Assembly (NCBI GenBank): GCA_021777055.1
Contig: JAIQZO010000031.1
Location: 1-64,000 of the forward strand
Source of the DNA: Candidatus Anammoxibacter sp.
GTDB taxonomy: Bacteria; Planctomycetota; Brocadiia; Brocadiales; Anammoxibacteraceae
Reading direction: 5' to 3'
DNA: 64,000 nucleotides
In this document: one piece after another, positions 39,629 to 49,290 of the stretch
Position numbering within the stretch: position 1 is the first letter of the stretch
Layout: each line of letters starts with the position of its first letter
Notes under the pieces: generated by a model
The model's input: the letters and a program-made list of their open reading frames with translations, nothing else
Told to the model about the DNA's origin: nothing
Database searches by the model: none
Position numbers and translations under genes: made by a program

Positions 39629-42538
39629 ATGAAAAATAGATGTTTATTTGCTATTCTCTTCTTCCTTCTTATGCCGGCAATAGTTCATGCTGGTATAATT
39701 ATAGAACCATCTAATCCCACCATATCCGATAATGTAAAAGTAACTGTTTCCGGCTTGCATAATAACCCTTGTTTTGAGATCTCTTCATCTTCTAATATTG
39801 TCGGAAATAGTATTGAAATATCAGTCCATATTGTTGAAAAAGGAGATATTTGTGCTCAAGTTATAACTCCCTGGAGCGTTACAAAAGAGTTAGGACCGCT
39901 TGCTATGGGTGGGTATGAGGTCACTGCAAATATTATTGGTGGTGTTCGATGTAGTTCTGGTTGTATTGAGAAGGCCTCATTTTCCAGTATAAAAAAAAAC
40001 TCTGGGCCGAGTGTAACATTTAATGGTGTGGCTGATGTACCTAACCCGCCGTTAGGGTCTTATGGTATTGTTAATAGGCCTATTCATATTTTCTGGGATG
40101 AGAATGAAGGGAAAGATTTTGGACTTATAGATGGATCACTTATCTCGATTAAGGCACCACCTGGTATAAAGTTTTGCAAGGCAAACAATACGACAATTAG
40201 TGTTGTATCAGGTGCTTTAACCATATCATCTATTGATGGTCTTACCGAAAACCGTATTACTAATGACATGAAATCAATGGTATCTATCTCGCCTTTTCTA
40301 GTAAATAATGATACACATATTAAATTCATTGTTGAAAATGTTTCAACTGCAGGTTTGTTGAAGGTTGGAGGTAGTACTGCTGATGATGTAATTTGCATGA
40401 TGCCCACCGATGCTTCAATAATGAATATGGTTGAATCTAAAGGTTTACCGTTGGAGGTTAATGTTAATGGTGGCCATATTTCAGCAAGCAGAGTCTCTTT
40501 CAATGACTCTATCAATTTACTACTCCGACCTAATCTTTTGACGGCAAAAGAGTTTAGTTCCACTGAGTTGGATGTGATGTTCAAATCTGAGGTTGGGGCT
40601 TTGAAGACCTCACAATTTAGAATAGGCAATTCCATTGATAGAAGTAGTGGTGTAGAACCCATAGACGTTGAACTTGATGTAAATGATTTGAGAAAGGCAA
40701 AGCTTACCATGCCAAATTCGTTTACCATGGATTTTGATAAAACACCTTCTGTGTGGATTAGTGGGACGAGTACGGAGGCGAATGCGGTTTCCCATAGATA
40801 TGATAGTGTGCATGCAAGCGCCGAAGTTAGGAATTCTACTACGAAACCAAAATTGATTAGGAAAGCGGCTTCTGATTCTGTACTTGAAACAATATCCCTT
40901 AACAAGGAAACGGTTAAGGCATTCAATGATAACTCAGGTGGTAATAAACTTATAGCCAGGATTACTTCTGTGCCTGGTCAACCCTTAGCACTGAAAATTG
41001 TAGCCAAGTCTGATCCTAGAATAGAAGCTCCGCTTGATCTGGATAATGTGAGTATAAAAGTTTCCAATGTTTCTCCCGAACTCATGTGTGAAGATACGGT
41101 TAAAGATGACAATGATGAACTTAACAAGGATGTAGTCTATATTCAAGGCCTGTATAATGATGGTGATATCGATGTTATATTTGTTATGGGGAATCATCCT
41201 ACCATTGATGATGGTAGTGGAAACATGGCTTTTGATAATAGCGGAGATAGGGATGGGTTATCTGCATTGGTTGAGCCTGCAAAACCCATTCTTAATGGCG
41301 AACGGAAGATGGTCAGGTTACTAGTTAGCCCTGATGGTTTTTGTGGACGTTCTGTATTTGCAGATTTTATTATTGATAAAGATTTGCATGGGATAGGCAA
41401 ATTTGTTAGTAGTCGGGCAGTAGCAAAAGAGGGTAATGTTGCAGAGGAAGACGTTACTACCGGTAGAGTAGAGACATTAGGCTCTAGATCATCGGATATT
41501 GAACTCGTTGCAGATCCCGATGAAAATAAACATCAAGTGGTTGGTATTAGATTTCCTAATATTAAGATCCCACATGGTTCCATTATTGAAGATGCATATA
41601 TACAATTTATATCAGATGAGAAGCAAGAAGGTCCTGTTACTATTACCTTGCGTGGTGAAGCTAATGATAATGCTGAACTGTTTATGGAGAACTTCAGTAA
41701 TATTTCCGGTCGTCAAATGACAAATGCATCAGTTAATTGGTCCCCTGGTGGTTGGGGCAGGGGTGATTCCGGGGAGAGGCAGAAGACACCGAATCTAGTA
41801 TCTATAATACAGGAGATAGTAGATATGCCTGGATGGAGATTCGGTAATGCAATGGCTTTTATAATTTCCAGTAGAAATTCCCCAAATCACCGAACAGCTG
41901 AAAACGGTGCTAATAATGGCCCTGTCTTGACTATTATGTTTAGAAAAACTAAAGATAAATTTTTTAGTGGCCCAGCAGTAGCAAAAGAGGGTAATGTGGC
42001 AGAAGAAGATCTTTCAACTGGGGGAGTCGAAACCCTAGGATCCCGATCATCTGATATAGAGCTAACTACTGATTCCGATGAAAATAAAGAGCAAGTGGTT
42101 GGTCTTAGATTTCCTAATATAGAGATTTCGCAAGGGGCTCTTATTAAAGATGCGTATATCCAGTTTGTATCTGATGAGAATCAAAATGGTCCTGTAACCA
42201 TAACTTTGCATGGTGAAGCTAATGATAATGCCGATCAATTCCAGGAAACATCAGGTAATGTATCTAGTCGTCAAGGTACAAAAGCATCTGTCAATTGGAA
42301 TCCTGGTGCTTGGAGTACTGGCGATTCTAGCGATGCACAAAAGACACCGAGTTTGGCATCTATAGTGCAGGAGATAGTAGATATTCCGGGATGGAAATCC
42401 GGCAATGCGATGACGTTTATAGTTTCCAGCAAGGATCTTCTAAACCACCGAACGGCTGAAAACAGTGATACCAATGGACCTGTTCTATTTATTGAGTTAG
42501 AATCAGAGAGCCCTAGGGAGAACTTTGGGGACAAATAG
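39629..42538 (+). CDS. Large secreted protein with duplicated C-terminal domains
   Basis: A 969-residue exported protein with a signal peptide ending near VHA (residue 21) and a GAGGG ribosome binding site. The N-terminal 590 residues are beta-rich and unrecognised, with a possible adhesion or polymer-binding role. The C-terminus holds two tandem copies (about 595-775 and 785-955) of a domain with AVAKEGNVAEED, ETLGSRSSDIEL, GxRFPNI, AYIQF.SDE, GEANDNA, ASVNW.PG.W and IVQEIVD.PGW..GNAM..I words. This domain type occurs in extracellular proteins of planctomycetes and other marine bacteria. Function unknown. Confidence 0.85.
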   Translation: MKNRCLFAILFFLLMPAIVHAGIIIEPSNPTISDNVKVTVSGLHNNPCFEISSSSNIVGNSIEISVHIVEKGDICAQVITPWSVTKELGPLAMGGYEVTANIIGGVRCSSGCIEKASFSSIKKNSGPSVTFNGVADVPNPPLGSYGIVNRPIHIFWDENEGKDFGLIDGSLISIKAPPGIKFCKANNTTISVVSGALTISSIDGLTENRITNDMKSMVSISPFLVNNDTHIKFIVENVSTAGLLKVGGSTADDVICMMPTDASIMNMVESKGLPLEVNVNGGHISASRVSFNDSINLLLRPNLLTAKEFSSTELDVMFKSEVGALKTSQFRIGNSIDRSSGVEPIDVELDVNDLRKAKLTMPNSFTMDFDKTPSVWISGTSTEANAVSHRYDSVHASAEVRNSTTKPKLIRKAASDSVLETISLNKETVKAFNDNSGGNKLIARITSVPGQPLALKIVAKSDPRIEAPLDLDNVSIKVSNVSPELMCEDTVKDDNDELNKDVVYIQGLYNDGDIDVIFVMGNHPTIDDGSGNMAFDNSGDRDGLSALVEPAKPILNGERKMVRLLVSPDGFCGRSVFADFIIDKDLHGIGKFVSSRAVAKEGNVAEEDVTTGRVETLGSRSSDIELVADPDENKHQVVGIRFPNIKIPHGSIIEDAYIQFISDEKQEGPVTITLRGEANDNAELFMENFSNISGRQMTNASVNWSPGGWGRGDSGERQKTPNLVSIIQEIVDMPGWRFGNAMAFIISSRNSPNHRTAENGANNGPVLTIMFRKTKDKFFSGPAVAKEGNVAEEDLSTGGVETLGSRSSDIELTTDSDENKEQVVGLRFPNIEISQGALIKDAYIQFVSDENQNGPVTITLHGEANDNADQFQETSGNVSSRQGTKASVNWNPGAWSTGDSSDAQKTPSLASIVQEIVDIPGWKSGNAMTFIVSSKDLLNHRTAENSDTNGPVLFIELESESPRENFGDK

Positions 42539-42609
42539 CTTACATGTAATGATATAGAGATAAATAACCAGTTTTTTGCGAGTGGAGTATATTAGATACA
42601 GATGGAAAA

Positions 42610-42680
42610 GTAGGGTGCATTTCATGCACCGAAAATGAAAACTTATTGGTATGGAAAACGGTGCGGGAAATGTACCCTAC
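42610..42680. repeat. Paired GTAGGGTGCATTTCATGCACC palindromes
   Basis: Same family as 11460-11548: a palindrome at 42610-42632 and a related reverse copy ending at 42680 (GAAATGTACCCTAC). It lies between convergent genes and might act as a terminator. Confidence 0.65.
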
Positions 42681-42806
42681 TCATTATAAAAGTACTATAG
42701 CTGATTATTGGACTTTGCGTATAAGTTCCTGTCAAGGTTTTGATCACAACGATGCGTAGGGAGCTTTCAGGCATTGAAACAATTGTAAAACTATCTGATA
42801 TCAGTA

Positions 42807-43835
42807 TTACCATTGATAGCCAATCTTGAAATGGTAAGTTGTATCGATATCATTTGCTTCCGTGGCAGCACCACTGTCATAGTCCAATTTAACTTCTGTG
42901 CTGACAGCGAAGCCCTTTATTAGTGGAAACCGAAGACCTGTCCAGCTATTCCAGACGATATGACTGTTCTCTTCCAGGTTAGGCAATCCGTTCTGCTTAT
43001 GATAAAACTGAAACAAATCATCAAACAGGTACTTATCAAAGTTGAGAGACCAACCCGCGGACCAGTAATTGTTATCTGCTTCTGTTTCAAACTCCTCGTG
43101 TACACGTTTTAGTCTGGCTTCAGCACTAAAGTTCATAGTTCTGCTCTCAAATAATTGGACGCCAACTATGGGCCCCATGCTGATTCGGTGATTAAGGTCG
43201 GCGAAATCATCGGTTTCCATACCTGCGTTCCATCCATAGTATAACTTCTTGTTAGCGAAAAAATTGTAATTTCCTTGCAATCGCCATTTATCCACAGTTT
43301 TCTTCTTGTTATCCCGATCGTACTCCATTTCGCCATTAAAAAGGAATCTGTCCCGCTCCCGGCGCCATGTGAGATCAGTCTCTATATCAGACTCATCCTT
43401 ATCCGTGTTACCACGCTGTGCTCTTAATGATAAGTTTACATTTCCAGAAAACTTGTTGCCGTTGCCCAGGCGCCAGGGATCAGGATTAATGAATGCTACT
43501 TCTGGATTTTGCAACATACGTAGAGATTTTTTGTCCTCCCTTACTATGCTTGTGATGTCACCGCTTTTTCTAATAACATGGGACATGATTATTTCTTTGT
43601 TTTTTAGCATTACGGTCATTGGGTTATCTGCCTTCAATGACTTAACCTTAGTCCACTGGATATTTAAGGTGCCGGCAAAGTCGGTCTTTAACTTGAGAAA
43701 TCCATCTTCTTTCTTAACAACACTACCAATGAGTCGTGAACCGTTTAACAATACTATCTCATCTGCAAAAGCGCTGCAAGTAGACATCAGTCCTAATGTA
43801 ATAATGAATATATAAAATGCCTTGCGGAAAGCCAT
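42807..43835 (-). CDS. DUF481 outer-membrane beta-barrel protein
   Basis: A 342-residue protein with a signal peptide (MAFRKAFYIFIITLGLMSTC to SAFAD). An N-terminal region (DEIVLLNGSRLIGSVVKKEDG, about 25-110) may be a small beta domain. A C-terminal YdiY-like barrel (about 130-342) has alternating strands such as NVNLSLRAQRGNTD and WRLQGNYNFFANKKL, ending in FKIGYQW with a terminal aromatic residue as in outer-membrane proteins. DUF481 proteins appear under stress in other bacteria, with no known substrate. It is monocistronic. Confidence 0.88.
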   Translation of the reverse strand: MAFRKAFYIFIITLGLMSTCSAFADEIVLLNGSRLIGSVVKKEDGFLKLKTDFAGTLNIQWTKVKSLKADNPMTVMLKNKEIIMSHVIRKSGDITSIVREDKKSLRMLQNPEVAFINPDPWRLGNGNKFSGNVNLSLRAQRGNTDKDESDIETDLTWRRERDRFLFNGEMEYDRDNKKKTVDKWRLQGNYNFFANKKLYYGWNAGMETDDFADLNHRISMGPIVGVQLFESRTMNFSAEARLKRVHEEFETEADNNYWSAGWSLNFDKYLFDDLFQFYHKQNGLPNLEENSHIVWNSWTGLRFPLIKGFAVSTEVKLDYDSGAATEANDIDTTYHFKIGYQW

Positions 43836-44160
43836 CGAACTCCATGAATGATAAGATTATAAGATCTCGTTTTCTAAAAACGATAAGATTGTATGTCAAG
43901 AATTACGATAGTTAAAACTCGAATATAGCTTTTTTTATAAATTATGTCAAGCTATAGAAATAAAGGATGATCCCTGGTTGAGGAGGAGTTAAAGTAACAA
44001 AAGAAGAGTCTGTTATATTTAATGATAAGGGGGTAAAGAGACTGTATTGTCCGGTTAAGTATTTGCGTAACGTATAGTACTAACAATGAAAGACTAAAAT
44101 GCCTAAAATGAGATAACGTTATAGAAATTTATTTATTATTAAAGCGCAGCATTATTTACT

Positions 44161-44230
44161 TTAGGCATTTTAGGCATTTTAGGCATTTTAGGCATTTTAG
44201 GCATTTTAGGCATTTTAGGCATTTTAGGCA
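44161..44230. repeat. 9-bp tandem array (TTAGGCATT)n
   Basis: Nearly eight uninterrupted copies of TTAGGCATT. A single complementary word upstream could pair with the array. Confidence 0.95.
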
Positions 44231-44232
44231 AT

Positions 44233-44590
44233 TATAGTATTACCCTGTAAAAACTTCTTATTTTTAAGAAAATTTTTAACAGATTTGATTAGGTTCATCG
44301 GAGTGCAAAATTTATTTTGCTATGGATTCAATTATAGAATTGGAAGATGTAAGATTCGAATTAACGGTTTCCACCAGAGGTGATTCAATCATTTTCTGAC
44401 GATTTAGAGAGACATAGAAAGCTGGTAATGATTAATCTTGCTAGAAAACATATTTTAAGATTGTATTACTATCTGATTTCAGCAAGATAAATCTTGCACT
44501 CCGTATATTTCTACAATTTGATGCTTTATTCTGAATTCTGTCTCCTGAATTCTGTATTCTCTATTTGGTTGCGGCTTCGCAGTATTATAT
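44233..44590. repeat. Palindromic element interrupted by a MITE-like element
   Basis: The left end TATAGTATTACCCTGTAAAAAC (44233 on) and the right half (TTCTGAATTCTGTCTCC... GGTTGCGGCTTCGC, to about 44590) belong to the palindromic family. Between them lies the 205-bp copy B. Nesting implies copy B inserted later. Confidence 0.65.
44299..44503. repeat. 205-bp MITE-like element, copy B
   Basis: Same termini and interior words as copy A at 38056-38259, at almost the same length. There is no coding capacity. The ends are about 20-base inverted repeats. Confidence 0.82.
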
Positions 44591-45619
44591 ATTCACAATT
44601 CTTCTGTCCATTACAAATTTCCATAAAGGTGGGACTAGGGCTATCAAGATCATTCCTGCATATCCTGTTGGTAGTTGTGGACTTTCATTGTAATGGCGAA
44701 GGATCTGGTAGCGCTTTAGAGGGGCATAGTGGTGGTCCGAATGGCGTTGGAGGTTAAAAAGCAGGCAGTTTGTTATCAGATTACTGGAGTTCAATGAATG
44801 GTGTACCTTTACCGGTTCATATTTGTTTTCGCTGATTTTCTTCCGTTTTAGTCCATAATGTTCCACATAGTTAACAATTTCCAGCAGGATGATGGCTACT
44901 GCGCCTTGAGCTATAAAAAATATGGTAGCTTTTGGCCCGAAAACGTTGTATATAAGTAAAACAGTTAAGAAATATAAGGTGGAATAAAAGAGCACCGTGT
45001 TGTGTATACTCCATTTTTTTATTCCTCTTTTTCTCAGTCTTCCGGTTTCTATTCTCCACGAACTCATCATACCGCCTATTATTGTCCTTGGGAGGAACGA
45101 AATAATTGTCTCTCCGTATCTGGCTGTAGCTGGGTCATCAGGTGTGGCCACGGTTCTGTGATGTCCATAAACGTGTTCAATACTCCAGTGTACGTATCCC
45201 ACTATCAGTAGGAGTATACGTGCAAGGAGAGGTTCTAGTTTGTTGTCAAGCCTGTGGGACAACTCGTGTGCAATGTTTATTCCTAATATACCAGAGGTTA
45301 TACCTGCAGAAACAATAAAACCAATAGATTCTGAAATGGTCATGGCACTATTGTTAAAGATAAATAGAGCCATAGTTATTATACAGATCTGGATGGGAAC
45401 ACAGAGGTATGTAATAAACCTGAACTGGAACATTTTTTTTACCTTTGCTTCTTCATCATTGGAAGGGTTGCTTATGTCTGTTCCTATCAGCATGTCTGCA
45501 ATAGGTGTTATAACGAAGAGCGTAAACACTACTGAATAGTTGAAGATCCCTCCGTACATATTTCCTAAAACAAAGATTATTGGTATAAGGAATATCAGGT
45601 AATATTTAAAAGGTTTCAT
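44585..45619 (-). CDS. alkB: AlkB-type alkane 1-monooxygenase
   Basis: A 344-residue integral membrane protein with several helices and all AlkB histidine motifs: NIAHELSHR (His118, His122), EHVYGHHRTVATPDDPATAR (His149, His153, His154), NYVEHYGL (His254) and LQRHSDHHYAP (His293, His296, His297). The HRTVATPxDPATAR and NYVEHYGL words separate it from fatty-acid desaturases and point to the diiron alkane hydroxylase. The reaction needs O2 and a rubredoxin; no rubredoxin gene is adjacent. An intrinsic terminator separates it from the upstream genes. Its stop codon lies at the edge of a dispersed repeat. Confidence 0.9.
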   Translation of the reverse strand: MKPFKYYLIFLIPIIFVLGNMYGGIFNYSVVFTLFVITPIADMLIGTDISNPSNDEEAKVKKMFQFRFITYLCVPIQICIITMALFIFNNSAMTISESIGFIVSAGITSGILGINIAHELSHRLDNKLEPLLARILLLIVGYVHWSIEHVYGHHRTVATPDDPATARYGETIISFLPRTIIGGMMSSWRIETGRLRKRGIKKWSIHNTVLFYSTLYFLTVLLIYNVFGPKATIFFIAQGAVAIILLEIVNYVEHYGLKRKKISENKYEPVKVHHSLNSSNLITNCLLFNLQRHSDHHYAPLKRYQILRHYNESPQLPTGYAGMILIALVPPLWKFVMDRRIVNI

Positions 45620-45643
45620 GCCAGTTTGTGTTAATTAAAAAAT

Positions 45644-45677
45644 AAAAGGAGTTAAGGTTTCATCCTTAACTCCTTTT
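45644..45677 (-). terminator. Intrinsic terminator of the surface-protein operon
   Basis: Perfect 14-bp arms (AAAAGGAGTTAAGG and complement) with a 6-base loop, followed on the minus strand by TTTTATTTTTT. It lies between the 777-codon secreted-protein frame and alkB. Confidence 0.9.
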
Positions 45678-45684
45678 GGCAAAA

Positions 45685-47988
45685 TCAATTATTATCCTCC
45701 ACCTCTACATACATTCCCCATGCATTGCCTTCATCATACGCTTCCTTATTGAAAGAAAACTCATCTCTATCATTTTTTACTGCCCAGGCTATCCAGTTAA
45801 TACCTTCCTTTACTGCGGTAAGTGTAAAACTGACCTCGCCGTTTTCGTCAGCAACGGCTCTTTTTGGTTCTACCTTTATGGCAGACATCAACCTGGGGCG
45901 CAACCTTGTGGATATCTCAACCACAGTGTTTGGTCTGAGCCTTGTCAGTTTTGCCTGGCAGGAGACACTTTCTCCCATATTCAAAGTAAGCTTCTCTATT
46001 CCGCCCCGGACTATTTCCAAATTGTTGTCACAATTAAATGTGAACGATTTTGTCGGCGGAGTGGCAGTGGGGCGCGGGCTACCGTTTGGAGTTGCCGTGG
46101 GAATGGAGGTGGGCCTTGGTGTGAAAACAGGTGTTGGTGTGGATTTTGGTGTCTCTGTTGGCCTCGGTCTGGGTGTAAAAGTTTGTATTGGTGTCGGTTC
46201 TGGTGTCGCTGTCGGTCGAGTCCCTGAAGTTGGTGTTGGTGTCTCTTTTGATGTCTCTGTTGGTTTTGGAGTTGGTTCCGTAGAATCATCAGTTACTTTT
46301 ACTGTTACCTTTTGGCTGTCTATCATGTCGCATGCATTTCTTACGTTTAATACAAACGTTAATGCTTCAGAAGTGGGTGGTGTCTTGAATGTGACAGCTG
46401 AGTTAATTGCAGTCTCTTCCGTGCACTCCGGCAATCCTACATCAGGACCATCTGTTTGCTCCCAGCAGTAGCTCAATCCTTCGCCAACGCTGTTATTTCC
46501 GTCCAGTGTAACAACTTCAGTTATACCCGCTATTCTATCTGCTCCGGGATCAGCCTTTGGGGCAGGGGTACATGGAGTAGGTACTACGGGAACAATTAGC
46601 TGATCTCCGTTGACGGAGAATTTAAGTGTTTCTCCATCTTCGGATGAATTACTGGTTCGTGTGACAATAAAAGTTATCTCCCCTCCGCTTTCTGTACGAG
46701 GAGTTTTGGGACAAACGGAGAAACAACCGGTAAGTACCTGACTGACAACCTTTACGTCTGGAACTGGAGTGCCTGTGTCGCTTTCTGTTATCAGTAGAGT
46801 TATGGATGTGGAATCATTACCCTCTACTACCAGTACCGGGCCTCTCATGGGTGAGACATCATTTATGTTGTGCTTAATTGATAATTGCTGTTTTGGCTCC
46901 CTGAATGTGGCTATTCCCTGCGGCCTCCCTATTTTAGTGAAATCTGCAAAAAGCGTTGCCTCGACGGAATCGATTACGCCGTTACGATTGCGGTCGCCCA
47001 GCCTTGTGATCACAAATTCTTCTTTTAGGGACTCTTCGCCCACATAGAGAATATCATTGTTATCAATTGCAATATCATAACCGCGCAGGAATTCTGGATT
47101 ACTGTAATATATGACAGCTTCATCGTCATCAAGGGCATCTTCGTCTCCATTTAGATCTGTCAGTCTTGTTACCCTGAACTCTCTATTCTCAAATTCACTT
47201 ACAAAATATTCTTCTGCGTTGGATACTGTTACGCCAAACGGATCATTCAGATTGATCTTTTTTGTGGATGTAAACTCTCTGATAACCTGAAACTCTAGAA
47301 ACGATTCAGGTCCACAAGTTATGGATGGACACTTACTCTTTTCCGGTTCTTCTATACGGCAGTCTCCGTTGGCGTCATCTAGTCTAACAACTGATTGGTT
47401 GTTTGGATTACAAGCCACTATTCTGCCAACTTCGTCAATTATAGCACGGTTGGCGGTAAATGGTGAAGTGATTGAGCTTTCCAGAACAACACATATTTCG
47501 CTTGCCTTTTGTGCCTTTCCATCACCATCAACGTCTTCAACCCGAGCTGCAATCTGGAGCGCCAGATCCATGATATATAATACCGTACGTGGTTTCTTTG
47601 TATTAGGATCAATATGGTTATGGGCTGCAATGCTTAATGGTCGCTGAAGTGTAAGTCCTAATGCGTCATTACTATCACGAAACACCTCTATCTCTTCAGG
47701 TTTTGGAATAGAGAAAATGGTCCCGGTCTTACCGTCAATTGCATATACAATACCGTTTGCGTCCACTGCAAGATCAGCAAAACCAAATTTTGAGACGTAG
47801 GGGGCTACCTCTTTGTCATCAAGGGCATCCCCATCGCCGTTGAGGTCTTCCACTTTCCAAATACCTGGTTGTGCTCCGTCAGGAACCGCAACAAACAGTG
47901 GGTTCTCTGCTCTAACTGTTACTGTTCCAATGAAAAGTATCGATGAAAACATGATACAACATGTTAATAATTTATTTAATAGAGACAT
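45685..47988 (-). CDS. Secreted beta-propeller-like protein with shared C-terminal module
   Basis: About 767 residues from the ATG at 47988 (GGAGAGG upstream); a GTG 10 codons earlier would place the ribosome site inside the gene. A signal peptide leads to repeated blades with EDLNGDGDALDD, VEDVDGDGK and TDLNGDEDALDD acidic words that may bind calcium. Ig/PKD-like regions follow (about 385-560), then a long Pro-Thr linker (TPTP/PRPT) and a 121-residue C-terminal module (KSFTFNC... AWGMYVEVE). That module is shared with the element protein at 24370-27030. It is probably cell-surface; the module may serve anchoring. It is second in an operon with 48022-48897. Confidence 0.85.
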   Translation of the reverse strand: MSLLNKLLTCCIMFSSILFIGTVTVRAENPLFVAVPDGAQPGIWKVEDLNGDGDALDDKEVAPYVSKFGFADLAVDANGIVYAIDGKTGTIFSIPKPEEIEVFRDSNDALGLTLQRPLSIAAHNHIDPNTKKPRTVLYIMDLALQIAARVEDVDGDGKAQKASEICVVLESSITSPFTANRAIIDEVGRIVACNPNNQSVVRLDDANGDCRIEEPEKSKCPSITCGPESFLEFQVIREFTSTKKINLNDPFGVTVSNAEEYFVSEFENREFRVTRLTDLNGDEDALDDDEAVIYYSNPEFLRGYDIAIDNNDILYVGEESLKEEFVITRLGDRNRNGVIDSVEATLFADFTKIGRPQGIATFREPKQQLSIKHNINDVSPMRGPVLVVEGNDSTSITLLITESDTGTPVPDVKVVSQVLTGCFSVCPKTPRTESGGEITFIVTRTSNSSEDGETLKFSVNGDQLIVPVVPTPCTPAPKADPGADRIAGITEVVTLDGNNSVGEGLSYCWEQTDGPDVGLPECTEETAINSAVTFKTPPTSEALTFVLNVRNACDMIDSQKVTVKVTDDSTEPTPKPTETSKETPTPTSGTRPTATPEPTPIQTFTPRPRPTETPKSTPTPVFTPRPTSIPTATPNGSPRPTATPPTKSFTFNCDNNLEIVRGGIEKLTLNMGESVSCQAKLTRLRPNTVVEISTRLRPRLMSAIKVEPKRAVADENGEVSFTLTAVKEGINWIAWAVKNDRDEFSFNKEAYDEGNAWGMYVEVEDNN

Positions 47989-48021
47989 ATATACAGCCCC
48001 TCTCCTTTCAAATTGCACGCT

Positions 48022-48897
48022 TTAGAATGTAAAATTAATATCAATTTCGCTGTTTTCGCTGTTAATGACAACGTTTTCTATTGTCTGGCTGTTACCGTCC
48101 CACCGAGCAGTGATCTGGTATACACCAAACGGCAGGTCGTTAATCTCATATACTCCTCTGTTTGCGCCAAAACCACCTTCAGTTGCGGTTGCTTCAAGGT
48201 TAAACGTTTGGTCGTTATCTATGTCTCTCGGTACACATGAACCAAGTTTCAAAGCACGTACCCTTGCACGAAGTCCACGTCCGTTTGCATTGGTGACCCT
48301 TCCGGAAAGCATTCCTGTCCCTGTTGGTATGTTTGCAGCTTCGGCCTCTATAATTTCATCTATACGAAATGGAGTAGGTGATTCACAAGGGGGATCAAGC
48401 CAGTCACAACAGAAGAAGCATTTTGGGCCAGTGTCACATACCCGCACTCGTACCCTGAACGCCTGAAAATCGCAGCCGTCGGAATCTTCCCCTGTTTCTA
48501 CATCAAAGAGTATGGTTTTGGTTTCATTGCTTGAAACATCCACCACTAACTCATCCAGAGGTTCACCTCCTGCGGAATCTTTAAAACCTACAAATCTGGA
48601 ACTTCCTTTTCTCCCTGCCACACCGTCGCGTTCTGTAAACGGGTCGTTTACTAATAGCTGCAATGCTAAAGGTGCCGAAATCTTTACCCTTTCTCCGCAA
48701 AGGAAGTGGTTATTATTTATTTCAAACGAAAATGTATTGACTCGTGTTTGTGAAGGCGGTGGGTTGGATCCCTCCTCCATCTCCACCCCGCTGGCAAGTG
48801 TTATTCCACTTTCCGCGTCAGCTCTTCTTTGTCCTTGTGTAAACATAAATAGATTAATAAGCACCAGGCTTATTAAAACATATCTGTTGATTTGCAT
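48022..48897 (-). CDS. Secreted protein with carboxypeptidase-regulatory-like domain
   Basis: A 291-residue exported protein with a signal peptide (MQINRYVLISLVLINLFMF) and AAGGAGGAA ribosome site. The middle has several cysteines (CDTGPKCFFCCDWLDPPC). The C-terminal 95 residues form a CarboxypepD_reg/Cna-B-like beta-sandwich (GMLSGRVTNANGRGLRARVRAL ... GVYEINDLPFGVYQITARW). The next gene starts 33 bases downstream, so both surface proteins are probably made together. Function unknown; a structural role on the surface is inferred. Confidence 0.8.
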   Translation of the reverse strand: MQINRYVLISLVLINLFMFTQGQRRADAESGITLASGVEMEEGSNPPPSQTRVNTFSFEINNNHFLCGERVKISAPLALQLLVNDPFTERDGVAGRKGSSRFVGFKDSAGGEPLDELVVDVSSNETKTILFDVETGEDSDGCDFQAFRVRVRVCDTGPKCFFCCDWLDPPCESPTPFRIDEIIEAEAANIPTGTGMLSGRVTNANGRGLRARVRALKLGSCVPRDIDNDQTFNLEATATEGGFGANRGVYEINDLPFGVYQITARWDGNSQTIENVVINSENSEIDINFTF

Positions 48898-49290
48898 GTT
48901 AATATATTCCTCCTTAAACTTTTATAAATAGAATCTTGCTGGTAATACAAGACAGCTTTATTATCTCCAGAGACGGAGCTGTCTATACTGCTTTCTAATA
49001 CAGCCTATTATGGTATTACTTAATAAAAACTTCTTTTTTAAAAAGATTTTGTGGTTTTTATTGAATACAGAATACAGGAGTTAGAATTCAGAATAATGGA
49101 AAACATAATTCAGGTATTGAATACAAATTTCCAATTAATAATTTTACTGTAAAACAAACATAAATCTATGCTTTATTCTGACTTCTGCCTCCTGACTCCT
49201 GTATTCTAGTTGCGGCTTTGCCGCAATATTGTTATTCAGGCAATAATTATACTAATATCTGGCTTCATCGGCTAACTTCTTTTGCCAAAT
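48898..49290. other. Intergenic region with one full palindromic element
   Basis: About 390 bases, over half of it the dispersed element at 49009-49231. The rest is AT-rich, with no gene. Confidence 0.65.
49009..49231. repeat. Palindromic dispersed element, full copy
   Basis: Reference copy of the family. The left end is TATGGTATTACTTAATAAAAAC; a long hairpin forms between GAATACAGAATACAGGAGTT and its complement-like TTCTGACTTCTGCCTCCTGA...GTATTC; the right end is TTGCGGCTTTGCCGCAATATT. The length is about 220 bases. It is non-coding. Confidence 0.8.

Larger units (their letters stand above)
43836..44584. other. Intergenic region of nested repeats
   Basis: About 750 bases without a gene. 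A 9-base tandem array (44161-44230) is followed by a palindromic element split by the MITE-like copy B (44233-44590). An ATGCCTAAAATGAG complement of the array unit lies at about 44099-44112. Confidence 0.7.

Noticed and set aside
45676..46227. Plus-strand ORFs across the Pro-Thr region of the secreted protein
   Set aside because: They are antisense to a well-supported gene and have the low-complexity composition expected from its repeats.
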